Shown: positions 49,122 through 59,940 of the stretch, in pieces
How the letters are laid out: every line of letters starts with the position of its first letter
How positions within the stretch are numbered: position 1 is the first letter of the stretch
Source of the DNA: Coffea arabica
Taxonomy: Eukaryota > Streptophyta > Magnoliopsida > Gentianales > Rubiaceae
Length of the DNA stretch: 64,000 bases
Assembly (NCBI RefSeq): GCF_036785885.1
Contig: NC_092323.1
Span: forward strand, 6,518,501-6,582,500
Direction: 5' to 3'
Translations under genes and position numbers: made by a program
The notes under the pieces: generated by a model
Database searches by the model: none
Told to the model about the DNA's origin: nothing
What the model saw: the letters and a program-made list of their open reading frames with translations, nothing else

Positions 49122-52100
49122 ATGGAAGCCTCAACAGGGCCTCCCCCTCTCCCAGCTCCTCCACCCGAACAAAAAACAGAAAAGATTAGGCAAAAGCTCC
49201 TGCAAGAAGGTGTTGCCCCAACTCCCAAAATCATCCACACAATCCGCAAGAAGGAGCTCCAGAAACTCAACCGACGCCTGGCCAAACAAGCTGCCAAACA
49301 GCCCCTACCCGTCCTAACAGATTCCCGGCAACAACTTCTTGCTGAAGAATCCCATTTCAAGACTATAAAATCTGAATACAAGAACTTCAGAAATGCAATT
49401 AGTGGTGCAAAAAAGATGGTGGGTCGGCCATGGGAGAGACTGGAGACGCTTAAATTGAGAGAGCTTGCGAGTGAGAATAAAGAATATGGCGGAGACAAGT
49501 TGAAGACTGAGCACCTGATCGAACTCAGTGACATTATGGAGAGTGAAAAGGAGAAATTTCACTGGCTTTTAGATGATGATATCGAAGTGGAAAAAGATTG
49601 GCTCGATAAAGAAAGGAGTACGTGGGTCCCACCCAAGCATTGCCGGAGTGAAGCTGAAACAATTGATATTTTTCTGGAGAGGTAGGCAATCTTTTACTAT
49701 TCAAAAAGTCTCTGCTTTTCATCTATTATGTGTTTAGCTTGAAGTTTCGATGATGGTGCCTGCCTGTTCTTTGATTTAAAGATTGGATGGTTCGGAGCCG
49801 CGTGTGAAGGACTGGAAATTCTCGAAGATAATGAAGCTGTCTGGATTGCAGTTCACGGAAAAGCAGATGCTGAAGGTAGTGGAGGGGCTGGGTGAGAGAG
49901 GCAAGTGGAGGCACGCATTGTCTGTTGTGGAGTGGGTTTACAGTTCTAGGGAGCATAGACACTTTAGAAGCAGGTAAGGTTTCTGCTTTGTTTTGCTCTG
50001 CGTTTGGCTATATTTTAGCCATACTAAAATTTTTTGTATACGAATAGTTTTGGCAAGTTTTTAATTGTGTATGCCACTGATACTTTATTTAAGTGTTGAT
50101 CCTTTTTGGCTGAAGGAAGAAATTTACATTTGATTTTCTTGTTTTTGAAGGTTTGTATATACAAAGTTGTTAGCTATTCTTGGGAAGGCCAGGAGACCTC
50201 ATGAAGTTCTTCGAATATTCAATTTCATGCGAGTAATGATATTTGTTTTCTAATTCGTGTGATTTGAATTTTGATAAAGTACTCTTTTGCAATCTAGTTG
50301 GATAGAATCTAACTTCATTTCTACCAAAGAAGTAAAAAGTAACTTCATTTTGTGTTTAGGGGGATGGACATATATATCCTGACATGCCTGCCTACCATAG
50401 TGTTGCTGTTGCACTGGGCCAAGCTGGCCTTTTGAAGGAACTGCTGAAAGTAATTGAATGCATGAAGGAAAAACCGAAGATAATTAAAAATAGGAAGTCT
50501 AGGAATTGGAATCCTGAGCTTCAACCGGATGTCATCATATTCAATGCCGTAAGGGACAAACTAGATTTATGACAGATATGTAATAATCCAACAATGTACT
50601 TCATTGAGCATTTTCCCCATTTCACCAGGTTCTGAATGCATGTGTTCCATCCCGTCAGTGGAAGGGAGTATCTTGGGTGTTTCAGCAGTTGAGAAAGAGT
50701 GGTCTTAGACCTAATGGAGCAACCTATGGCCTCTCCATGGAGGTAATCTTATTTTTATTTTTATTTTTCGATTTATCATGGTAAAACAAAAGATAAGTGT
50801 GTAATTATGGTACAATATTGATTTTTATCTTAATAAAGATTGACCAGATCTTTCTATGCGGTTAAGTTATGATGTCAGTAATTGACTGGTAAACTCAAAT
50901 CCATGTCTTTATCAATTAGTCCTTTGCAAGTATTTTAATAGTGTTTCTCTTGTTTGCTGTTTGCTCTTTTTCTTACTGGTGTTGAATAGGGGATGTTTCT
51001 CTTCGAAGAGATTGTTCGAAGCAATTCCACTTAAGTTGTTGCCCTCAGCATCTAGTTCAATCATGTGCATCTAGAAAGAGTAGGGTGACATCTTTCTCGT
51101 AGAAACTTTGTGTTATTTGTAGTTTCCATACTATTTGGCTTCTATTAACCCATACTCTGCTTATATGCCATTACTGAATTTTCTGGATTGTACCTATGCA
51201 TCTGCATCTATGTACTAAGTTAGGATCATTTAGTACCCTTCCTCGCAAAGCAATGATATTTGGACAAAATTTTGTTTTACTTGACTGATTTTGTTTGTCC
51301 TCAAGTTATACTTGTATTCAAGCCTTACAGGACGTGCTTCTTAAAAGGTAATGCTGCAATCTGGAAAGTATGATCTTGTCTACGAATTCTTTGGGAAAAT
51401 GAAGAGAAGTGGAGAAGATCTGAAAGCCCTTACTTACAAAGGTACTATGGTGTAGCCCTAGCTGTTCACATTGTCTGCTGTGGTGTTTAACTGTTATGTT
51501 ATCTGCTACTTTTAGTTCTTGTGAAAGCCTTCTGGGCAGAAGGCAAAGTCAGTGAAGCTATCCAGGCAGTCAGAGAGATGGAAGACAGGGGAATTATTGG
51601 GACGGCCTGTGTGTATTATGAGCTTGCTCGTTGCCTTTGCTTCCATGGCAGGTGTCAAGAAGCTATAATGGAGGTTGGTTTTACTGTAATTAAGATTTTT
51701 GCTATGGTCCACTAATTAGGGGTGCAATTTGACAATATGTTTGTTGACTACCTGAGATTGCTGTCTGGAAGTTCAAGCTAGATGTTGTAGTAGGAGGAAG
51801 TGGAAGTGGGATTTTACCTGTTACAAGGGTCCTTTGAATTTTGATTTTGACAGGAGGACAGCTTCCATAATAACCTTTTAAAGTCTTGTGACTAATAGAT
51901 GTAAAGTCCCATCTTAGCTTATCTTGATGGTTGATCAGTGAAATTTGTTTGTTTATGTTGCATCAGGTTGAGAAACTAAAGAATGTTCATCGGACTAGAC
52001 CCGTGGAGGTTACCTTTACCGGCATGATTTTGGCTGCCATGGATGGTGGGAATTTAAATGGTTGTTTAGCTATCTTTGAACATTGTAAAAGATGCTGTAG

Positions 52101-53599
52101 CTCTGACATTGGAGTCATTAATGCTATGTTGAAAGTATATGGGCTAAATGATATGTTTCTTGAAGCTAGAGAACTATTTGAAGAAATTAGGAGAGATTAT
52201 CCGGGTTCTGGGATTTTTCAGAATTGTTGGGCATCTTCTCTTAGCCCTGATATTTACACATTCAGCTTAATGCTAGAGGTATCTGCGAGTGCAATGCAGT
52301 GGGAGTACTTTGAGTATGTATACAAAGAAATGACCCTTGGTGGACATAAGCTTCATCAAAATAAACATGCATCCATGCTAGTGGAAGCATCCAGAGCTGG
52401 AAAGGTAAACTATGGAGGTGTCACCTTTTGTATTGACAATTCTCCTTTGAATGTCATCATTGGTACTAGGAGTTCAAAATTTGCCTTTGGACCAAATATA
52501 TTTAGTTTGTTGGTTCGGTATTATATTTTCATAATGTTAATAACCAATGTGGTTTCTCCAGGTGACTCTAAATTCTTTAGCCATTTTATATGATACATTT
52601 AGTTCTGCATGATTAGAAGGATGTGAAGTTTAGTTGGTCACTACAAATGCTTTCTGCGATAAATTTGCTGTTATAAACGTATTGAATGACCCCAAGATGA
52701 CAATTACAAGATGAGCTCATTCCTGTTAGAACTAAGTTTGATATTTGGTTGTTAAGCTTTCTATGCTCTTTTGTCGGATGCAGTGGCACTTACTGGAGCA
52801 TGCATTTAACACAGTTTTGGAGGATGGTGAAGTACCGCATCCTACATTCTTTACTGAAATGGTATGCCAAGCTGTTATCCAACATGATCATGAAAGAGCT
52901 GCCACACTAGTTAACACAATGGCTCATGCTCCATTTCAAGTTAGTGAAAAACAATGGATTGAGTTGTTTGAAGAAAATGAAGACCGAATTAGCAGGGCTA
53001 GTTTGAGGGAGTTATCAGATGCTTTGTGTAGTCATCATCTAGCAAACGAGGCCACAGTTCTTAACTTTACTCGAGCATTGCAGTTCCTCTGTGGTCCTTC
53101 AAGCTTGAGTAGCTCATTGGATTTAATATCTTCTGGCAACAATTTGACGGGTTTATTACCTCCAGATGGTTGTGATCAGTTATCTGACGGCACTGGAAGT
53201 ATAAATCCCAATATAGCTGGTGTGAATCCACCCAAGAGTCTCCAAGTTAACAGAAATGACAGAAGCAGTTTCGATGGGTTGTCCAGTTACAATAACGGAG
53301 GGAATGTTAGTGCTAGTCCACACATAATGCTTGAGCATTCTGGCAATCCTTTTGCGTCTACAGATTTTGGTCTTACTTACTGGGAGAGCAACTCAAGTGA
53401 CATCAAATGCAACGATCTAGGGGCCTGTGGTGATGATGATGACCTGGAATTTGAGGTGTCAGCCAGTGGACATAGCGATTCCCGTGGATCCAATGTACCT
53501 TCAGCCGATGAGATTCTGAAAAGCTGGAAGGAAATGAGACAAACTGATGGCAACTTCTTTTCCCTCCCAGTTGTCCAGAACCAAATTGAGATGCATTAA
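49122..53599 (+). CDS. DG1: Chloroplast PPR protein DG1 (Delayed Greening 1)
   Basis: Nine exons: 49122-49681, 49782-49973, 50151-50232, 50360-50548, 50629-50742, 51348-51441, 51516-51673, 51967-52404 and 52784-53599. Phases agree and give 880 residues (about 798 in Arabidopsis). DG1 is needed for early chloroplast development and works with sigma factor SIG6 in plastid-encoded-polymerase transcription (family knowledge). Landmarks shared with Arabidopsis DG1 are the MEAS start, EGVAPTPKIIHTIRKKELQK, LLDDDIEVEKDWLDKE, SGLQFTEKQMLKVVEGLGER, FVYTKLLAILGKARRP, AYHSVAVALGQAGLLKELLK, GLRPNGATYGLSMEVMLQSG and QWEYFEYVYKEM. PPR motifs cover roughly residues 230-600. The C-terminal ~250 residues are acidic and longer than in Arabidopsis, ending near ADEILKSWKEMRQ. 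The MEAS start is chosen by homology, as no upstream ATG exists in this frame. Confidence 0.93.
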
Positions 53600-54685
53600 G
53601 CTATAGAGCTTCTTCTGAAGAACTTCTTGGCAGTTGAGTCGGGCATTGGTATACATACATTCATTTAAATTAGGTGTACTTGAGTCAAAGCATCATGTGT
53701 ATCTGGTGTTATGTTCTATTTTGTTTTTCGATGATACACTTTGGGTGGCAAGATTTTCAATGATATACTTGCAATTCCCACAAATTACTTGTGCATAATG
53801 AAGTCCCTTGTTATGTTTCATTTCATTAGGTTGACTTTCGCGAGTTCATCGATGCAAACGTACGTGAGTTAAAAAAGTGACTAAATACATAAAATGTGAG
53901 GCTACAGATTACATTTATAATACAAGTAAAATATTACTACTATGAATAATTTTGCTATCCCAACATAAAATTGTTGCGCAGTATGGCAGTGACTGAAGTG
54001 AACGGGTATTGTACTAGTTTTGGGATCATGTCAAAGCAAGTTTTCTCGTACTATTAATGAATATGTTTCTACTTATCCGTCCAAACGACATCGTTAAAAC
54101 GGTTGAAATGACAAAACTGTCCTTTTCCAGCTACGACTTAGAACCCTAGGGGAGGGGAGGGCTGTTGGAACCAGTGAACATCTCTACTGCTGGTTCAGTA
54201 TCCCCATCGTCAAAGTCGCTCTCAGCAGATGCTGGTTTATATGATTATATTAGTAATTTAGTAGTTACAATATTTAGGATTAATTATATTGGAAAAATGT
54301 GAGCAAGTGATTGGAGTAAAATTTGATTTTTTATAATAGTAAAATTGAAGAAAATTTAAAAGATAACAAAAAGTCGTGTTTTAGTCATTCCCAGAGCATT
54401 CTCGAAGCTAAAAATCATTCCTTGGGTTCCAAACAAGGCCGCAGTTACAAATCACTACTAGCTGCCAAACATAAATTTAGAACCAACCATATTGGTGAGC
54501 ATAATTTTCAGTTGCTCTTTGGGGCGAACATAAAATGCAATGCAAAACATATATAAGTTCCCAAAAGTTTTCACTAATTCTCCCTTTGTCGCCCTCACTG
54601 CTCTTGCGTATCATTTTGATCTGATACACCAAAAAATTAACTGAATCCCTCCACCGGCCACATAGGAACCTCCGGCATCGGAAAA
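53600..54685. other. Intergenic stretch between DG1 and NDUFS4
   Basis: Contains the DG1 3' UTR, AT-rich spacer and the NDUFS4 leader. No gene or clear repeat was found. Confidence 0.45.
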
Positions 54686-56558
54686 ATGGCGGGCTCTCTT
54701 CTACGCCTCGCGAGCCGATCTCGTCAAGCCTATCCATCTTTCCGGACCCCACTGTCGAGACCATTCGCCTCAGACGCATTGGTGGAGACCAAACCTGGAG
54801 AAATCGGCGTGGTCTCCGGCATCCCCGAAGAACATCTTCGCAGACGGGTATACTCTTTTCTGTTAACGTGTTTTTTTTTCTCCAATTATTTTTCAGTTAT
54901 AGTCAGTTAATGGAGGTAATTTTAAGTGAAAAATAAAGTAATTCAATCGATATCTGAGCTAGGGATTTCAGTGGACCACTGAATATTTTCGTTATTTTTG
55001 TGTACAAATTGATTAAAGAACTTCTATTGTTGCTATAGTTGATATCATATGACTAAGTTTCTTTCAGAATTCTCATGCGTTACAAGTTTAATCTTGCAGG
55101 CTGGGGGTTATGAAATATAAACTCATAATCATTTAAAATATTTAAAGGTGCATAAGGGAAAAAAGGAGTAGTTATCTTTTCCTAAATGTAATTGTTTGTG
55201 GCATTATTTTCATTGAGGAGTCCAAAATTTATAGAACACGTTCAATAATTTCATGGCAGGTTCTGATTTATTCACCAGCTCGAACTGCAAGTCAGCAAGG
55301 ATCAGGAAAAGTTGGAAGATGGAAGATCAACTTCGTGTCTACTCAGAAGTAGGTTTTATTTTCTGTACCTTTCTATTTGTTTGTTATGGGGGTTTGAAGG
55401 AAGTTTTGACAGATACGTGACCTCTAAATGCACATTTTGTTTCAGTTGATTTACTGGTTTCACAGTGCTATAGTTGTTCAGTTCTGACTAGGATGTTAGT
55501 AAAATATATTGCAGTTTATTTGCCAATTTAAAACAGAGTGCACCAACTTCTATCTGATTATTAAAAATTTGGGCCTTGACACTTCAATTAACAATCTTCA
55601 TTTTGTTTATTTTTAAGAAAAAGCCTTTTACCAAAAAGCGCAAAAAAGGGAGGTTTTTTTTTTTTTTTGGTTGCGGAGGGAGAGAGTTTCGGATACATAT
55701 CAGATGATCTGTACTTCTACTAATTAGACACTTTTGAACTTGTGTCTTAGTTACCACATAGTTTTTGAGCTTTGCAGCTAATGACCTGCTTCTTAGTGCA
55801 TTGGCACCATTACTAGTTTAACTTCAGTATAGTTTCTTGTTTATTGCATTTATCAGACAAAATTAGCGTAGTAATGCCTTCTTTCTGAATGTGGAAAGGT
55901 GTTGCTTGCTCTGTTATGATATAGGAAACACTTACCTCTTTGGCCACTAACTAACGGATCACTGCACATTGAATCTTGATTCCCCTTTATGAAACACTGC
56001 AGTTTCCTCTTCATGGATGGCTCCTGAGTATGATGAATGATAAAGATGATCTTTATTCAAATTTGTATTGTTTCTGTCATATCTAGATGGGAAAATCCAC
56101 TGATGGGTTGGACATCCACGGGGGATCCATATGCCAATGTAGGTGATTCTGCTTTGTGTTTTGATAGTGAAGAAGCTGCAATAGAATTTGCTCAAAGACA
56201 TGGTTGGGATTACACGGTATGTGGACAATCCTCTCTTTTTATGATGGTCTATACCTTTTCCTAGTAAATTGTGTTAAGAAGTAACAACTGTTTTGAAAAA
56301 TAAAGGCAGTTAGATTTGTAAATATTGTGTTTGAGGTTTCAGAGAATTGAGTGATTAATTGGATCTGTAAAGTGGTGATATGTGATATATACAAGGTAGT
56401 CAGAACTACAGGACAATTGAATAGTTCCTGGAATTACTTTTTAGCCTTTTTGTTCTGCAATATTGGGTGTCAACTGTCAATTTGCTAGTAGTCTGATGTT
56501 TTGTGTTTCCGTGACTTCTTATTTGCAGGTTAAGAAGCATCATAAACCATTTCTAAAG
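54686..56558 (+). CDS. NDUFS4: NADH dehydrogenase Fe-S protein 4 (NDUFS4/FRO1), terminal exon not found
   Basis: This 18-kDa subunit of mitochondrial complex I stabilises the matrix arm; the Arabidopsis gene is FRO1. Exons: 54686-54847, 55260-55348, 56087-56216 and 56529-56558. They encode a mitochondrial presequence ([20 protein letters not shown]), then [77 protein letters not shown] and [20 protein letters not shown]. Homologues continue with about 17 more residues (a KSY.DNFKWKG tail, usually a separate short exon). Nothing like that tail is visible between 56559 and 59900. Reading through the exon 4 donor adds one Val and a stop (GTGTGA). The model is therefore 137-138 residues against about 154 in Arabidopsis. 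Expression or completeness cannot be judged from sequence alone. Confidence 0.88.
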
Positions 56559-57002
56559 GTGTGAAACTTCTGCTTACCTGAATGATATCTTTACATGATG
56601 AGCTAATGGATGTAAATATAGTAACTGGCTTTATCTTTGGTTGATGAGTAGTGCATGCTTTTACCAAACGAAAGGCCTTTTTCATTTGCAGCATTATAGT
56701 TCCTGTATTTAACAAATATCTCATCAAGGGTAGCTCCCGCTCCATGAACTTCCTTCGAAAACTCCCCACCTCCCAAAAAAACCTAAAAATAAAGGCAATA
56801 ATATGGGAATAACCTCCTTATCAGTATATTTAGATACATGTTTGTTATCAAGTGTTGGTTTGACTAGTTAAAAGCATTGAATTGCATCTTATGCGTGTTC
56901 TTTCACCCTTCCACCTTCTCCATGCTCGTCATTTCTATAACCTAAAGTGTAATTTAGTGTCTTACAAGTGCATAGGTCGATGCATCTTCTTTCTGCTTTT
57001 TG

Positions 57003-57524
57003 ATGTTTGCATTTGCTCAGATACTACCAGAATCTAATACTACCAGGAAATCTAATTCCACCCGAAAGCCCAACCCATTACTCACGCGGGCCCTCTGCAC
57101 AGCCACGGAAACCCGAACCCAAAAGCTCGAACGCATCGCCGACGAGCTTCTGGACCTCACTAAGATCGAGAGGCACGACTATGCCATCCTCTTCAGGCAC
57201 AAAATGGGCCTAAACCGATACGGGCCTGCTGTTTCTGGCGTTGTAACTTCATCCGGTGCTTCAGCTTCCGGGCCGGATTCGGCCTCTGCAGATGCCAAGG
57301 CTGCTGAAAAGACCATTTTCGACGTGAAGCTCGAGAAATTTGACACCGCCGCAAAGATCAAAGTTATTAAGGAGATTAGAGGGTTTACTGATTTGGGCTT
57401 AAAGGAGGCTAAAGATTTGGTGGAAAAAGCCCCTGTAGTTGTGAAAAAAGGAATTACTAAAGAAGAGGCCGATGCAATTGTTGAGAAGCTCAAGGCAGCT
57501 GGTGCTACTGCTGCATTGGAATGA
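57003..57524 (+). CDS. Mitochondrial ribosomal protein L12 (bL12m)
   Basis: L12 forms the flexible stalk of the mitoribosome that recruits translation factors. One open exon of 173 codons reads [20 protein letters not shown] (presequence and its junction), then [20 protein letters not shown], an Ala/Ser-rich hinge (residues about 85-105) and the C-terminal domain [20 protein letters not shown] to the end AAGATAALE. The key [20 protein letters not shown] helix is intact. The ATG at 57003 is the only in-frame start upstream of the presequence. However, TTTGCTCAG just after it (57012-57020) is a strong splice-acceptor sequence, so the true 5' end could be spliced and the first residues (MFAFAQ) may be intronic. 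It is a neighbour of NDUFS4, 445 bp downstream of its last recognised exon. Confidence 0.88.
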   Translation: MFAFAQILPESNTTRKSNSTRKPNPLLTRALCTATETRTQKLERIADELLDLTKIERHDYAILFRHKMGLNRYGPAVSGVVTSSGASASGPDSASADAKAAEKTIFDVKLEKFDTAAKIKVIKEIRGFTDLGLKEAKDLVEKAPVVVKKGITKEEADAIVEKLKAAGATAALE

Positions 57525-59940
57525 TTAATGTTTCGCCAGTTCTTCTTCTTCTTCTTTTTTCCGCTTGCCTGCCTTGTAGAATAATTTGATACGTCATTTT
57601 AGTTGGAAATGAAAAAAGAGGTCTATCATTTGGGGCATCAGTTGTCTTTGTTAACCAAAATTTTCCCTTGTGCTTTTGTGAGAAAGTCTATCGTATTTGT
57701 CTTCAGACAGGCTATTCATCACCTGCGCAATATGCCATAAGCGATGATCTAAATCTTTCAATGCCAGAGGTTTGTTCCCTGATAATTTTCTCGATATGCA
57801 GTTGAAGTTTTGTTGTCTAATGCACGTACGGTACTTGCAAATCATGCAGTAAGGACGTGTGCTCATAAAGGGTGATCATTTCTATCACCAGACCTTTGAT
57901 CTCACCTCATTGGTTTTTACAGATTAAAGGAGTTGTTCCGCTAGGCACTAAGGAAGAAAACAAGAATACTGGCAATTACAACTTCAACAAGTAGTATCAG
58001 AGGAGTTGAATTAGCATTAATGAAGACATTGTAAAAAATAAAAATGGTTAAGAAGAGACGCTGCTGCGAAGATTTTGAGATTTGGAAAAATCTCAACACG
58101 ATTAACCATTTCATATTATAGTTCAGAGGAGCCTAACACATTTTTTTTGCTTCTGTTAAGAATTGCAAGTGATGAAGTAATTGTCCTCGACTCAAAATAA
58201 CTTGGTTCATTGCAAGTAAAGCCTGAAAAATACTCTGATTTTTGAATATATTAGTTTTCCTATGAAATGAAGAATAAAAAATTCAGAACTTCTTACCGGC
58301 AGTTTTGTGCAGTACGCTGTTCTTTCGGTTCAACATTGACTTTTGAATGGACTTGGACTCGGCAATTCGTAGATGGACCTGTTTTATTTCTCAAGATATA
58401 TGCCAATATGCATGACAAACTTAGCTAATCCATGTCCACTATTAATCTATGAAGTAAGATCTGATTTTAGTTCCATGAAAGTAGTAAAAAGAAGTGGTCA
58501 AGAAAAGAAGAATCTTAAATTCGTACAGGAGTTCGGTAAATTTTAATCACTTTCAAGTCTGCCTGCATGTTACGGGTCATGAGGGAGACGCATCTTTCTT
58601 TCCTCGTACATTATCCTCTTTGAGTTCCTTTTATTAAAGCTAATTGACATTTGAGAGAAATTAGCAAGCAATTAGCCTCGTGCAATTTGGCACCCCTTAA
58701 TCTTAGACGGTAGGTAGCGCATAAATTAGGCGCCAAGGGATGTAACCAGCAGAGAGTGCGGCCAGGAAACCCTCCCAAACAAGGAGGAAGGTGCATAGAG
58801 GTGGACTAAGAACACGAAACTACAATTCAGCGTACCCAAATGAAAAGAACACAAGTATGTGGCTCAGAGACATAAAAGATGCAGTGCTTCGCTTCAATGA
58901 AGGGCCACAATGTCCGTTGCTCATATTTCCAGTTAAGCATCTGAAACTATATTTAAACTCTCTCCTTCCATTTTCATTGTAAAATCTATCAAAGAGAAGC
59001 TAATAATAATCCAAACACTATGGACAAAAACCCCCTTCAGATTTACAAAACTAGCTATATCTACAATTATTAACATGCTTGCAGAAGAGGGGGCAAGAAG
59101 GGAGTAACCATTGTCAGGGCATGGCTGAGTTCCAATGATCAAAGGGCGAGACAATCTGCAAGAGGAAAACTGCTATTAGTTCAGCAAAGCAAGTTTCTGT
59201 CTATTTGACAAAATTGATAAGAGAAACGTAATGTACAATGCAGTTTCTACTTATGAACAAGGTTCTTCACTCAAAAACAACCATAGCCCGAACTAAATTC
59301 AATAAGCTTTCCTTTTTATGCAAATTGATTTCCAATCGAGTAAAAAAGGATACACCCAACATGCACAGGAACACATGGCAAATACCGAAAGGCTACATGA
59401 ATAGTCATGTCAGACTAAGTGAAGGTGTTTGGATGGTTGAACTGTATATATGAACAGGAATTTGACACCCTTGACTGCTTATACTTAGACCCATTTAGCT
59501 ATTTACTTAGTGGTCTTCAGTTAGCATTTAGCCTGCTCTGCAGCACAATAATCTAAGAAATGTGGGGGGAAGGCCTATGCCTTTAGCTATGAGTGAACCT
59601 CATATGCATATAGCACGTGATCACAAGAGCAACATCCTACCCCTAGTCATTACGCAGGGGCAAAAGATCAAGGACATTGAATCAGCGAATACATCAGAAA
59701 ATGAATAAAAACCCCTTCAACTAGCTCCAGACAGCATTATGGTTAAGCACCCATCTCAGCACAGGTACAACTATTATGACACAGTGCCAACCAAAACTTG
59801 AAATTAACAGAAATTGTACAGCTAAAATCGGAATGCCAAGGGTACAGCTAAACCACCATTTAATGCCCAATTCATCTTCCAGCTAAAATAACACAGGTAT
59901 GACAAAAGGCAGAACAATATATGACTTTTTGGCATTGAGT
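57525..59940. other. Intergenic stretch between L12 and TRB
   Basis: L12 3' UTR followed by unassigned sequence down to the TRB stop. I searched it by eye for the missing NDUFS4 tail exon (DNFKWKG) and found nothing. No other gene was recognised. Confidence 0.45.

Noticed and set aside
56748-56820. ATG followed by MNFLRKLPTSQKN as a first exon for L12
   Set aside because: It looks like a mitochondrial presequence, but the frame hits a stop before any usable donor, so I could not connect it to the L12 frame.
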